Positions 12,077 through 22,829 of a DNA stretch of 64,000 nucleotides are shown here, piece by piece. Positions within the stretch are counted from its first letter, which is position 1; each line of letters starts with the position of its first letter. The DNA comes from Calliphora vicina (Eukaryota; Arthropoda; Insecta; Diptera; Calliphoridae), in contig NC_088781.1 of the NCBI RefSeq assembly GCF_958450345.1, positions 20,303,857 to 20,367,856 on the forward strand. The letters are read 5' to 3'. Under the pieces are notes generated by a model. That model was not told where the DNA came from and searched no databases. It saw only the letters and a list, made by a program, of their open reading frames with translations. Both the position numbers and the translations under genes were made by a program.

Positions 12077-12122
12077 CAGCAGACAGACAGACGAACAGAC
12101 GGACGGACGAACGAACGAACAC
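12077..12122 (+). repeat. Microsatellite of ACAG/ACGG/ACGA tetranucleotides
   Basis: Consecutive tetranucleotides of ACAG, ACGG and ACGA type, followed to 12250 by CACA-rich low-complexity DNA. It resembles 5' leader sequence of fly developmental genes. Confidence 0.7.
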
Positions 12123-12587
12123 AAACATCGATGACACTCTTCTTTCTGCACTCACACTTGGATTGACTGACTGTAACAAACACTCACACACTATCTCTCA
12201 CACACAAACACACAGCTGCCTACAAACACTTGCTCACTTCTTCTGCTAACAACAACAATATACACAGTATACAATTAAAAACACATTCACGGTTTTCATT
12301 CTTTTTTTTAATTTTTTCCTTCTTATCTTCTTTATATTCCCTCTTCATTTTCTTTTTGTTTTTTTTTTAGACCAATTTCGGAATTTTCACTTTTATTTTT
12401 TTCCCCAACTTTGTATTAGAAAAAAATTTGCAGCAGCAAACAGCAGCAGTAGCAATAATAGCTGAACAAGAAATGCTTTTTTTCCATGCCCCCTTCACGA
12501 AAAAGGGTTCTTTTTACTTTTTTCGTCTTTTTTTATTTTCTTATTTTTTTTTTGGTAGAGGGCTGGCTGACTGTCTAGCTAACTTAC

Positions 12588-12800
12588 CAAAATAATATTT
12601 GAGCTATTTACATTTAATTAAAACACTTTACTTCATGTCTTTGGCGCTATTTGGTTAAAATAATAAAAATCACAACGCAAACCAATTGGGATTTTTCACA
12701 AAATTCTTATTAAATTCACTTTTCAATAAATATGCAAATAGTACTACAATTCTATTCTATATTCAATAAAAAAATACATGGTTGCATTTGCCAACAGTGC
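12588..12800 (-). promoter_or_regulatory. Possible 5' non-coding exon and promoter of the zinc-finger gene
   Basis: On the minus strand a strong donor, TTTTG then GTAAGTTAGC, ends at 12588. Upstream at about 12795-12815 is AGCACTGTTGGCA, of a kind seen near fly start sites. This would splice to an acceptor above the start codon at 9899 (weak GTGTAAG). It is inferred only from signals and has no coding support. Confidence 0.25.
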
Positions 12801-13261
12801 TGCTAACTATTTTACTTTCGGAAATCGTTAAAATTGAAAAACGCTTATTATTCGTAATAAATATTTTTTGTTTTATTTAAAACATAAATAACTTATAAAA
12901 TTTGTCTTAATTGCTTAATAATTATCATAAATCTAAAAATATATGTAATAATAATTTTTTTTAGTTAAGTAATGGTTCCATGAAATGATTATCATGTTTC
13001 TATATTAGCTCTAGTTTTCAAAAATGCTTGAAAAGACTTGTCGATGAATGATTAATATTAGTTATAATTATATTAATTATACGTTGGTATGATAAATGTA
13101 AATAATACTTTTTGATAACGTATTTGATAGTGTTTCTCAATGTCTTGTTATTTTTTATCGTGACGATATTCTGACAGTTTTCAAACAAAAATTATATTAA
13201 TTGGAAGTATATCGTTACGTAAAACGATAACCAATCATTGAGCAATTTGGGCTTAGGGTTA

Positions 13262-13430
13262 TAATCATAAAGAAACATAGAGCGGAAACTAAAAAAAATT
13301 ACTCAAAATAATCACACATATGAGTGTTGCTTTTATTTTCATATAGTTTTTTTTAATAATATATTCTCACCACTTAGGTTTTTGACAACTGAGTTAGGTC
13401 TTTAACAGGAGTTTCCAATCTAAGTGTAAT
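13262..13430. mobile_element. MITE, AGAGCGGAAACT family
   Basis: It starts AACATAGAGCGGAAACT and ends AGGAGTTTCC, with the body GACCTAACTC..TTGTCAAAAACCTAAG on the minus strand. The same pieces recur at 19051-19213. Confidence 0.55.
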
Positions 13431-14799
13431 TTATCTAAATATATATTTATAATAGCTAACTTAAAGGTAAACAATTATTTTTGGGAAGTACATAAACGAT
13501 TGATAAAAAAGATATTTTAAATGATATATTAGAATATTCTAGGCAATAGTAATTTATCATAAATATAAATTATTAATTTTAAGGATAATAATTAGTTTTT
13601 AATGTATTAAATTTAGTTTATGATTTAAAAGCACTAAAACAGTTATATAAGTTGATAACACTATTATAATTCTATTCTATATACACGGTTGCTTTCGTTG
13701 TTGGGATGTAATAAAAGGGTAACAAATTATGGCGTTGCCTTATCAATAACAACACACATCACAATTTTAATATTGTTGCCAGATATAAATTACTTAATAT
13801 TTAATGTGGTTGGAAAACTGGCTAATTCATCGGTAATTCATTTAAATCAAGGTGGTCGAATCAACTTTTAATGTAAAATCCGACTTTATCGACTCATTAT
13901 TGAAGATTGTTTTTAAATTAGATATAAATCTGTTATGTATAATAAAATCTAAATTCTGAAATTAAAAAAAAACCTAAATTTTAGCTGTGTAATTTATGGC
14001 AATAGAAAAATTTGGAATTTTGAAATAAAAGTAAGTTTTTAAAATAAAAGTATGTTTTTAAGATAAAAAAAGTTTGTCCGACATAACCCAAATGTTAAGA
14101 AATAATTATTATGCAAATCCGTCTTTTGACATACCAAAAATGTATTCAAATATATTTTGACACTAAGAAAGTTTTCGGAAAAAAATTATCTATCGTAATT
14201 GCCACTTCAAAACCTTTTAAATTATATGAAAACGTTTGAGATGTTAAATTATTTCAAAAATTTAAATTTAAAATGTTAAGTACAAGAGCAGAACAACTAC
14301 CGTTACCTAAATAATTAAAAAAATAGTAACCTCTAAAATACTATTACCGTTATTGTATAAATAATTCTTAAATATGAAAATACAATTTTTTTCCGTATTG
14401 AGTTTATTGAAATCTATAGAACTTAACCATTTCTGTTAATACCATCTCTGTTAAATTATTTTTAATTTTTGTAAATTTTATGAATAATTAAAGTCAGACC
14501 AAAACAAGTTATCATTAAAGTACTGAAATAATTGAAATTAGTGTAACTGTTACATTTTTCCAATTTAGAATCGGTTTCAACGTGAGTATAAAAACACCAA
14601 TTAAAACAGATTCGATTTTAGTTATAATTTCGGTGTAATCTGAATGTCTGATCATATAATCTTATAAAAAACAACGTTTTTTCAGCTCATTTTTTTTTTG
14701 TAAAAATAAAAACATTCAATTGCATATGATTGATTTATAAAAATTTAACAAATTATAATTAACATTTGTAAAAACCAAATATTTGTAAATGAATAATAA
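13431..14799. other. AT-rich intergenic DNA
   Basis: No frame, splice-bounded exon or structured repeat that I can support. The 60-codon open frame at 13689 lacks protein features. Confidence 0.45.
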
Positions 14800-15073
14800 A
14801 CCCAATAAGCACCAAAACCCCAAAAATTCAAGCATTTGAACATTTTGTTGGAATTTGACTTGAATGCAAATGTTATGTCCTAAACTTAAAATATTTTAAA
14901 AATTAAATATTTTTCAAACAAAAAACATATGGCTTGAATTTATGTTTCCTTTTTACTGGAGAATGCTATTGAAATAAAGTGTAATACAACTTTAATTCAA
15001 GTGCTTGACTATTATTCAAGGATTGAATTACACTTGCTTTCAACTTGAATTCCAGTAAAAATGCATATTGGGT
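14800..15073. mobile_element. Putative MITE with ACCCAATA-type ends
   Basis: The left end ACCCAATAAGCA and the right end TGCATATTGGGT are imperfect inverted repeats. The interior carries inverted TTGAATT/AATTCAA motifs. There is no coding content. Confidence 0.5.
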
Positions 15074-15526
15074 ACTAATGTGTTCTAATGACAGTCATCG
15101 TATATCTTAATATTAATTAATATTACCAACTATTTTTTATTGCAGTTTTAACAAAGATTTGTCTTTCAATAAAAGAATAAAAATTAGATGTATCTCCTTT
15201 TACAATTTATAAATGGAAAGGCAGATATTCTTTTTATTCTCTCTTGAACTAACCTAAACCTGTGTACTACACACTCTTCATCTTAAATCCCATGACAACA
15301 AACTTTGTCAGTCTGCCTTTCAAATTTCGCCTTGTAAAAAAGGAACTGATTGTTAATTTAATTTATTTTTTACAATTTCCCAAGCCCTGCTATTACCATA
15401 AAACAACTCTGTAGTTCAAATACAACACATAACACTGTATTACCAACCTTAACCGTTGGTTTGACAGTAGTGAGAGCTGTCAGCAAGCGCAGCCAACTTC
15501 AGGTCGGTGAACTGCAATACCGACAA

Positions 15527-15552
15527 CTTCCTTTCTAGTTTATTTCTTGAAG
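15527..15552 (+). promoter_or_regulatory. RpL34: Candidate RpL34 transcription start and non-coding first exon
   Basis: A pyrimidine tract CTTCCTTTC, as in the 5'-TOP starts of ribosomal-protein mRNAs, begins at 15527. A donor GTATGCGT follows at 15553. An acceptor AATAG at 15858 stands just ahead of CCGACAAAATGG, the start-codon context. A short leader exon spliced to the coding exon is typical of fly ribosomal-protein genes. It is inferred from signals only. Confidence 0.4.
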
Positions 15553-15866
15553 GTATGCGTACTAAAAATTTTTTGAATGCCGAAAAAATCATGAAAAATC
15601 TAATGAATTTAAACAAAAACAATATAAAAGAAAAGTGAAATGAATTATATACATAATAAATTAAGTGAAACCAATAAACTAATGGAATTTCTTCTCTATT
15701 TTCTAACCTTTTTCGATGTTTCAAAACAAACGACAACAATCTACCTCTTTTCCCCCAAAATCTCATCATATGTGTGGACAACTAATGTTTTGATTATGTG
15801 CTCATAATGATGACTTGAACTTGGAATGTGTGTTATTGGAACATGGATGTGTAAATAGCCGACAAA

Positions 15867-15931
15867 ATGGTTCAACGTTTGACTTTGAGAAGACGTCTGT
15901 CTTACAACACCAAATCCAACAGGAGACGTAT
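15867..15931 (+). CDS. RpL34: RpL34 coding exon 1
   Basis: 65 nt encoding residues 1-21 plus two bases. The donor GTAAGT begins at 15932. The following intron (15932-16041) is 110 bp and ends TTTTAG. Confidence 0.95.
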
Positions 15932-16432
15932 GTAAGTAAACAAAGCATACATATTACATGTACTGTAACTCTGAACCAAATGGATTTGGAGATCAGCTAA
16001 CAAGAAATTGAGACTAATCAAAGTTAATTTTTAAATTTTAGTGTCCGCACCCCTGGTGGTCGTTTGGTATACCAATACGTTAAGAAGAACAAGACTGTCC
16101 CAAAGTGCGGTCAATGTAAAGAGAAGTTGAAGGGTATCCGCCCCAGTCGCCCCTGCGAACGTAGCCGTTTGTCCAAGCGTCAAAAGACTGTCGCCCGTAC
16201 CTACGGTGGTGTTCTCTGCCATGGCTGTTTGCGCGAACGTATCGTTCGTGCTTTCCTCATTGAGGAACAAAAAATCGTCAAAGCTTTGAAGAGTCAACGC
16301 GAGATGCTCGTTAAGCCCGTCAAGCCCACCAAGGTTGCCGAAAAGAAACCTACCAAGGCTGGCTCCAAGGCCACCGGCAAATCTGCTGCCAAGAAGCCCG
16401 CTCAAAAAGCCACCGGCAAATCCAAGAAGTAA
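15867..16432 (+). CDS. RpL34: Ribosomal protein L34 (eL34), two coding exons
   Basis: Joining 15867-15931 and 16042-16432 gives 151 residues. The protein starts MVQRLTLRRRLSYNT, as eL34 does, and the intron splits the Ile22 codon. Two CxxC pairs (Cys44/Cys47 and Cys81/Cys84) form the zinc-binding core, followed by the family signature RAFLIEEQKIVKALKSQ. The tail is long, with Lys/Ala/Pro-rich repeats, and is longer than in the human protein but of insect type. eL34 is a component of the cytosolic large ribosomal subunit. Codons are markedly richer in G and C at third positions than the surroundings, which fits high expression. The start context is ACAAAATGG. The frame is intact, so the gene appears functional. 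The 137-residue minus-strand frame over exon 2 is an antisense shadow. Confidence 0.97.
16042..16432 (+). CDS. RpL34: RpL34 coding exon 2
   Basis: 391 nt from acceptor TTTTAG to TAA. It encodes residue 22 onward, including both CxxC pairs and the basic tail. Confidence 0.96.
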
Positions 16433-17100
16433 ATTAACATCCAAAATTTGCTGCAGTGTTTTTGAGTGTTGAGTTTTTCTTAGGATTTAAGTGAGACGTG
16501 TGTGTTTATACAACTAATAACAAACAATTTTATTATACAAAATCTGTGTATAGAATTCAACGTTGATAAAAATGAAGTGAAAACATTTTACATTAAAAAA
16601 AAATCTAAAACAAATTGTTTTTTTAAGAAATGAAGTGTTTTTATTTAACCAATGAGTTGTTTGAAAAGGATAAATTGTAAAATCAAAATGTTAGTGATGA
16701 AGTTTTCAAAGTGGACACTTGTACAGATTAATCGATTGCTAGTGGTAGCAGTATGAGTTAAAATCGAAATGTGATCAAATTAATGAGTAATTAAGTGTGC
16801 ATGATAGTAAATCTAATCAGAATATATTTTCGTTTTTAATGTAGTTAGATTAATTCACAAAATGTTTATCAAAACTGATTCCTTTAAAAATATACATAGT
16901 TGTATATCGTCCCCTTAATAAAACAATAGTGTATAATTTTTTTTACATGCAAAATGTCTACTCAAAGCACTCGATCGCTATAGAAAAACAGCACATTAGT
17001 AGACATCTAGAACAAAAGTAATATTTCAATTGATCTTTTGCATCATAAATATTTCTTACAAACAAAATCTGATCCTAACTAAAATTTATAGTGTTTAGTC
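16433..17100 (+). other. RpL34 3' UTR and intergenic DNA
   Basis: AT-rich sequence after the RpL34 stop. The first canonical AATAAA on the plus strand is at 16917, and an earlier variant signal is possible. No other gene was seen. Confidence 0.45.
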
Positions 17101-17216
17101 AGTTATGAAAAAAACAATCCCCGGGAGTTTTTTCCCTTTTCTCATTTTTCCTATTCAAATTCTATGTTAAAAAAACGAAAAGGGAAAAAACTCCCGGGGA
17201 ATTTTTTTTCATAATT
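17101..17216. repeat. Long hairpin around CCCCGGGAGTTTTTTCCC
   Basis: The arms 17101-17142 and 17175-17216 are inverted copies with few mismatches: TTATGAAAAAAA, then CCCCGGGAGTTTTTTCCC and CTTTTC, with the complement in reverse order. The spacer is about 32 bp. It is probably a foldback MITE. The GC-rich CCCGGG core stands out in AT-rich DNA. Confidence 0.75.
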
Positions 17217-18000
17217 GGGCTGAAGATTAAATTAAAGATTAAAATAAAAATCATCACAAATATATTTTATGTAGCCGAGAATATTGTTACTAATATGGTC
17301 AACTGTTATAGTTGATACTTCCATAAATAAAATACATATTTCCATAACTATGAAATAGCAGGACAAATGCATTCTTGTGTGGAACAAATGCAAATTATTC
17401 ATAAAATATTGTTTACATACCGATTGTTTATAATAAATACAACAATTTAAAGTTAAATGAAACGTGAAACGAATATTAAATACTTTCTTAGTTATTGTTG
17501 TAACAAATACAATTTTCCTGGGTAAAAAATACTTTACGTTCATACAGCTATCGCTGATGGTCCCTAGTCAAATTTGATATTAAATTAAAGTTATTTATAA
17601 TACCTATCCAATCTCGATTGTGATGAACGATTTTGTTATGACAGAAACTAAAAAAATAGGAGATTGCAGCCTTTGCTTATATTATCTATAACATTATATT
17701 TCTGAAGTGTTGGGCTATTTTCCGAAATAAACAGTTAACCTTTGATGACTTACAAATTTTCTGGATTATCAGGCCTGTCACAGAATTCCATTCCGACGAA
17801 AGTGGAAAGTTATTCCACTTCCATATTTTACTTCTTCAGAAAAAGTAAAACGAGAAGTTTTTTCGAAATGAAACCACCTTCGGTTTTCAAGGTGGAATTG
17901 ATATTTGTTTGTAATTATTGTTTTTTTTTTTAATTTTTAATCAATTCCTGTACCAAAAACTTTACTTTTGTTTAAACTACGGAACTGAAACTATTAGGTT

Positions 18001-18280
18001 ACTCCCTAATTCGATTCGAAATAAAATAGTTTCGAATTACAATGTATTTAGCACACAATTTCGAACATTTTCGTTTTCGGATTGAGTTACGCAGTAACCG
18101 CCGTGTATATAGAAAGGTTACTACGAATACGGTTACTACGCCTTCGGGTAAAACTCGTTCGTTATCGAGCACAATCATAATTTTCTATACTTTTTATTCG
18201 ATATCGAATCCCAAAAATAAAAACCTGCACGTCCAAATAAGTATTCGATCGTGTTCGATTGCGGTAATTAGCACCCTGAT
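18001..18280. repeat. Diverged repeat related to the ACCGCATTCGATATCGA MITEs
   Basis: It contains CTAATTCGATTCGAAAT, several TTCGATATCGA-like palindromes, GGTTACTACG repeats and a GCGGTAATTAGCACCCT end. It resembles the elements at 3211 and 6571 but its boundaries cannot be fixed. Confidence 0.35.
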
Positions 18281-18456
18281 GAAAAATTCAAACTTTCGTA
18301 TTTGGAATAATTAAGAGGGTTTCACTTTGCGATAATTTGTCCTGCGACTTCTTCTTCCTATAACAATCATGTATATGGATATTTAAATATGATGGATATC
18401 AGTTCCAAAATATTCTTCAAATTTAATAAAATTATCTCTTTGGCTTGAACTATGTA

Positions 18457-18778
18457 CATTAGGGTGTGTCGATTTTTTTCACGAAAAATCGTATAGCAGA
18501 AACGCAATCTACGGAAAATTCTAAGAAAGTTTCATCAAGAAACCATAGGTCTAAAATCAAATCCTATCTTGCGCATTTCGTCTTTTATCCAATGATATTT
18601 CAGTATTAATTTTTTTAAATAGTTTTTTTATTGGATAAAAGACGAAATGCGCAAGATAGGATTTGATTTTAGACCTATGGTTTCTTGATGAAACTTTCTT
18701 AGAATTTTCCGTAGATTGCGTTTCTGCAATACGATTCTTTTCTTTTTTATCGTGCATACAATTCGACCCGGCCTAATG
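18457..18778. mobile_element. Foldback MITE with 98-bp perfectly identical arms
   Basis: The outer ends read CATTAGGGTGTGTCGA and, inverted, CATTAGGCCGGGTCGAA; both are flanked by TA. Inside, 18496-18593 and 18630-18727 are exact reverse complements over 98 bp, separated by 36 bp. A TA target and CATTAGG ends suggest a Tc1/mariner-related non-autonomous element. A diverged second copy lies at 20608-21300. Confidence 0.8.
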
Positions 18779-19050
18779 TAAATATAACAAAAATCGTAAT
18801 TTATGGATCGATTATGCATGGCAACCGAACTTCAGTTGTGCTGTTAGAAGGCAACCACAAATTTTTGGTTATAAATTTTGCAACAGAAAATTATAGCTGT
18901 CAGTACCCATCTGTAATAACATTTTGGAAACTGGCAACTATTTCGAAAGTTTGTTTACGTTTTATATTCAAAATGTCAAATTCTTGTAAGATTTGAAGGT
19001 AAGACCCCTTTACATTAGGCAATTGTTGCGAGGCAGAGCCATAGAAAAAT

Positions 19051-19213
19051 ATACATAGAGCGGAAACTCTCCTATCAAAGACCTAACTCACTTGTCAAAA
19101 ACCTAAGTGCTGAGAAAGTAGTCATAGAGAAACATAGAGCGGAAACTAGAAAAAAAATTACTCAAATTGATGAGTAAATTTTTTTTCTAGTTTCCGCTCT
19201 TGTTGTTTCTCTA
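19051..19213. mobile_element. AGAGCGGAAACT-family MITE pair, inner hairpin 19125-19213
   Basis: 19051-19118 matches the minus strand of the 13.3-kb copy. From 19125 the sequence forms an 89-bp hairpin with arms GAGCGGAAACTAGAAAAAAA and TTTTTTTTCTAGTTTCCGCTC. TAGTCA occurs at 19119-19124 and again at 19214-19219, possibly a target duplication. Confidence 0.6.
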
Positions 19214-19219
19214 TAGTCA

Positions 19220-20607
19220 GAGGTAAGGTAGGTTGAAGGAGAACAATTTCTTCTTTTAAATTTGATTACTGAATTGCTTGTACACGGCAAGTAGGTTTGT
19301 TTTTCATTAATAATTTCTTAATATATTAAACGTATTTAATTAATGGTTTATAGAATTAACTAACTATTAAATCATTCAAGTAATTTAAATCCAAAGTTGT
19401 CTACCGATTTGAAACGGTTAACACATAACAGTAAAGCTAATTTGTATAATTCAGATAAAGGTATATCAGCGGTAACGGCAATTACAGTTATGTCGGTAAC
19501 GGTATTTGCTATTATTTCTATAACGGCATTTTATGATATCAGTAATTTCAGCCTGTATTATTAAATAATTAATAAAATTTATAAAAATAAAAACAAGTTG
19601 AAAATATTTAAAATTGAGCTGAAAGGGTATTTTAGGGGTAACAGTAGCGAACTTTGTAAATTATTTAACAAGATTGCAAATTCCTTGAATAAATGAAATA
19701 TTAGAAGATAAATATTCAAATATAATGGACCTGGATATATGGAGTTTAATTATAGGAATTTTTAGGTGGACGATAATAGGAAAACCTATTGTATATAAAA
19801 AAGTAGCTTAAAAGTCAATATCTATTTCCACTTATATTTCCTTACTAATATTCTGTTTATAATTAATAGCAATAAATTCATTCAAAAATAGACATCAAAT
19901 GAAATCTAAAACATAAATGATCAGCAAAATGTTGAGAAATGTTTGAGATGTTTGAGAAATCCTTTTTTTTAACGAATTTAAATTTTACAGCATTCCTTGC
20001 TTATGATAATTTATAAATTTTGTTGGAATTTAGTAGTATCTAATAATTAAATTAAAATTTCATTCCGGAAAAAATAATTTTTTCCGAAGAAGAAAATTAA
20101 GGAATTAGAAGTTATGGTATTCATAAATTATTACATTCTGTAATAAAATATTCAAACTTTGTCTAAAAATATTTTTTTTTTGTTTAAAAAATTAACTAAT
20201 CCCACGAGCGATATGATGGTATGGTCGTCTCACGTGGAGGTGATGTGAAGTGGCCACGAAGATCTTGACCACCTATCGATAGGGCTTTCAAATGAATAAC
20301 AAATTTCAATGATATCACACATACACATTGTTTTATTTAAATTGAAGTACTACCTATAGGACCGCTTAATGATAGAAGTAGAAACTTCCTTCAAATATGG
20401 TAGAGGTAAAAAGTGGTATCAGGTCAGTCCTATATTCCGTTTGAAATTGATTCAGTTTCTTAACTTGACAACGTTTTGTGTATCAAACAATAAATCATGT
20501 TTTGGTAAAAAATAGGAAAAATGGCAATAATAAACTAAACCATACATAGATACATACCGAATAAAATTTTAGTTATAATTTTACTCAAATCTACATATAT
20601 TTATGTT
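19220..20607. other. AT-rich intergenic DNA
   Basis: No gene-like frame. 19440-19660 contains GGTAACGG-type short repeats. A DRE-like TATCGATA occurs at about 20274, with no gene nearby that would give it meaning. Confidence 0.4.
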
Positions 20608-21300
20608 CATTAGCCGGGTCGAATTGTATGGACGATAAAAAAGTGAAAAATTGTATAGCAGAAACGCAATCTACGGAAAATTCTAAGGAAGGTCTAAAAT
20701 GAAATCCTATCTTGTGCATTTCGACTGTTATCCAATGATATTTCAGTATACATATACATATATTATTTTTTAATCTAATATATAAAAATCTTGTGTCACA
20801 ATGTTAGTGTTTGAACTCCTCCGAAACGGCTCAACCGATTTTTATGAAATTTTGTATGTATGTTTGGTAGGTATGAGAATAGTTCGTAAAGTATATTTCA
20901 TACCGCTACCATTTTTTGGCCAAAAGCTTTTTTTCGCATTTTATTTATTTGGCATTAAAAAATACCTATAACCAAATTTTCATCAACTATTTTTATGAAA
21001 TATTGTATATATTTTTGGTAGGTAGGAGAATATTATATATCATACCGCTAGGACATTAGGATGTCCCTATCCACCCATTTTTTAAAATATTTTCCAAAAA
21101 ATTTTGTTTGTATTTCTCTTCATTTGGCATCAAAAATACCTATACCTATAAATACCTTAGAATACATTCGCTATTTTTTATTTAATAACCAACATATTCA
21201 CTAGAAATAATGTGTATGGCAGAACGTTTGCCAGATCAGCTAGTAGTTTAATAGTTTTTTAGATGTATGGTTTCTTGAGGAAAATTTCTTAGAATTTTCA
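20608..21300. mobile_element. Second foldback MITE copy, split by a Helitron-like insertion
   Basis: It starts CATTAGCCGGGTCGAATTG and matches the 18457 element through its left arm (GCAGAAACGCAATCTACGG..ATTTCAGTAT). It then resumes after 21243 with TAGTTT and the outer right arm (TATGGTTTCTTG..TTAGAATTTTC). About 45 bp of the inner right arm are missing. The 20774-21243 element lies between, in the loop. Confidence 0.7.
20774..21243 (+). mobile_element. Helitron-like non-autonomous element 1 (TC...CTAG)
   Basis: It begins TCTAATATATAAAAATCTTG and ends GATCAGCTAG. A precedes it and T follows it, as expected for Helitron insertion between A and T. The interior CTCCTCCGAAACGGCTCAAC, with CGATTTTTATGAAATTTTG, is a widely dispersed insect repeat motif and recurs at 27180. 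It has no coding capacity. Confidence 0.65.
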
Positions 21301-21911
21301 AAATAATTTCTTTACATACATACATATGTATATGTATGTATTATCTTTTTTCCATTTTGAATGTAACCAAGAATTCTTCCGATATTCAAATTTCAAATAG
21401 AACAAAATATATATATGTAATTGCATATTTACATCGTATTTATTAATCCACTAGAATTTTGAATTATATTTGAAAATGATAAATGGGGTTCTCAAAAGTA
21501 TTTGTGAAGGCAAAAACGGTGAGAACCCCTGCATTAGAGAGTCCCGCATAACATTGTTTTTGTACTCAGGAAAAAAATGTATGTATGTAATGCCGTCCTA
21601 AATTCGTTAATAATGAAGCAATGAATAAAATTAAAAAAAATTAAAAATACCCAGCAAAAAAAAAATGGAAGTAATTCAAGTTTATATAATAGTAAATTTC
21701 TCATATAGGTATTTAGAAAATGTTCTGATCATTATGGGTATCATTGAATAGTCCTTCAAAACACCTTTTATGTGATACATATATAATATGGAACTGTTAA
21801 CATTGTGAACCAAAAATTCCATTTTGAATTCATACGATAGTACTTCAGAAAATTTTAATTTTAATACTGAAAAAGTGATTTCAGCGAAGAGGTGTTCGAT
21901 ACACTCTACAG

Positions 21912-22322
21912 CAGGGGTGCCCACAAGTTCCTTATGGAAGAGTAAACACCAATACAGTTAAAGAAAAGCTACTTTTTATTCAATATCTGTTGTTGCTAAA
22001 ACCAATTCATACAAAGAAAAAAGAAAAAAAAAACTCACTTTCAACACACACATTTTTAAAATATCATACGATAAACAAAAACAAAATCTACATGGATGAT
22101 CGCAATCGTCAATGTTTACCAGCAAGCATACGAAAGTGTTGTTGCTTTCAACATGCGTGTATTCAGTGAAGAACGACAAAAAAAATAATAAGACAAAGTT
22201 GTTTGTGTATTTTGTATTGCTAATGCTGAGTGCTCTAGTGAGTATACAAAACACACAGCCTATAGCTAAGAGCAATTACAATAACAAAAGAGTACCAAGA
22301 GTATAGGGCTTGGGCATGACTG
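21912..22322. mobile_element. hAT-type MITE with perfect 8-bp target duplication
   Basis: The left end CAGGGGTGCCCACAAG and the right end (minus strand CAGTCATGCCCAAGCC) have the CAG..TGCCCA pattern of hAT termini. CTCTACAG flanks the element on both sides (21904-21911 and 22323-22330), an 8-bp duplication as hAT transposases make. The 411-bp interior has only weak frames and encodes no transposase. Confidence 0.85.
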
Positions 22323-22539
22323 CTCTACAGTGTTATGAATATTTACAGAAAAGAAGTTATGAAAATATAAACTGTTACTGGGATCTAGATTTGTTCAATC
22401 GGTCACAATTTAATATAACTTCCTAAGAGTTTGGGAACAAAACCTGGGATCTTGATTTGTTCCCAATATTGTTTTATAAAAGAGATAACGTAAGAAGATA
22501 AACGAATTATCAATGAACTAAATACAACAATTAGTTAAT

Positions 22540-22670
22540 TTTCCACTTACAAGATCCTTTCCACTTGGAACGATTCACTTTTAACACCCACACACCAAAA
22601 GGATTTAATAGCAAACGAAAATGCAACCATGTTGCCTACAAACTTTATTAGAGATGACATTCCATGAGAA
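22540..22670 (-). promoter_or_regulatory. Possible minus-strand start region with splice donor
   Basis: On the minus strand, GGAAAGGATCTT is followed by GTAAGTGG, a strong donor at about 22552. It follows non-homopolymeric sequence. It lies about 170 bp from the plus-strand candidate exon at 22728, which suggests a divergent promoter. No downstream exon could be linked. Confidence 0.2.
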
Positions 22671-22727
22671 CAATCGCTCAATTAACATAACAATATCTCA
22701 GTGCTGCCATCACTAGTCTGTGAAAAA

Positions 22728-22818
22728 ATGGCCGAAAAAATGTTTTGTTACCGCGACGGTCGTAAATGTTTTACGCGTTTTGTGTTAATTCTAACCATCT
22801 TTTTGCAATTAAAAACAG
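22728..22818 (+). CDS. Candidate first coding exon with signal-peptide-like sequence
   Basis: The ATG at 22728 opens 30 codons: a polar start rich in Cys, Arg and Lys, then a hydrophobic segment (FVLILTIFLQL) like a signal peptide or signal anchor. The exon would end ACAG before GTTGGTGT. Without splicing the frame stops a few codons later. The preceding sequence CAGTGCTGCCATCACT has balanced composition, like fly promoter or leader DNA, and the following kilobases look like intron. I do not recognise the protein and found no second exon in the window. Confidence 0.3.
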
Positions 22819-22829
22819 GTTGGTGTGTA

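Noticed and set aside
15449..15781. 110-residue minus-strand frame upstream of RpL34
   Set aside because: Composition is that of AT-rich leader and intron DNA and it runs opposite to the RpL34 leader; no family features.
16031..16444. 137-residue minus-strand frame
   Set aside because: It is the antisense shadow of RpL34 exon 2.
18042..18314. 90-residue plus-strand frame
   Set aside because: It lies in a repeat related to the TTCGATATCGA MITEs and has no protein features.
21976..22306. Small secreted-protein-like frames on both strands
   Set aside because: They lie wholly inside the hAT MITE (21912-22322) and the hydrophobic stretches reflect T-rich DNA.
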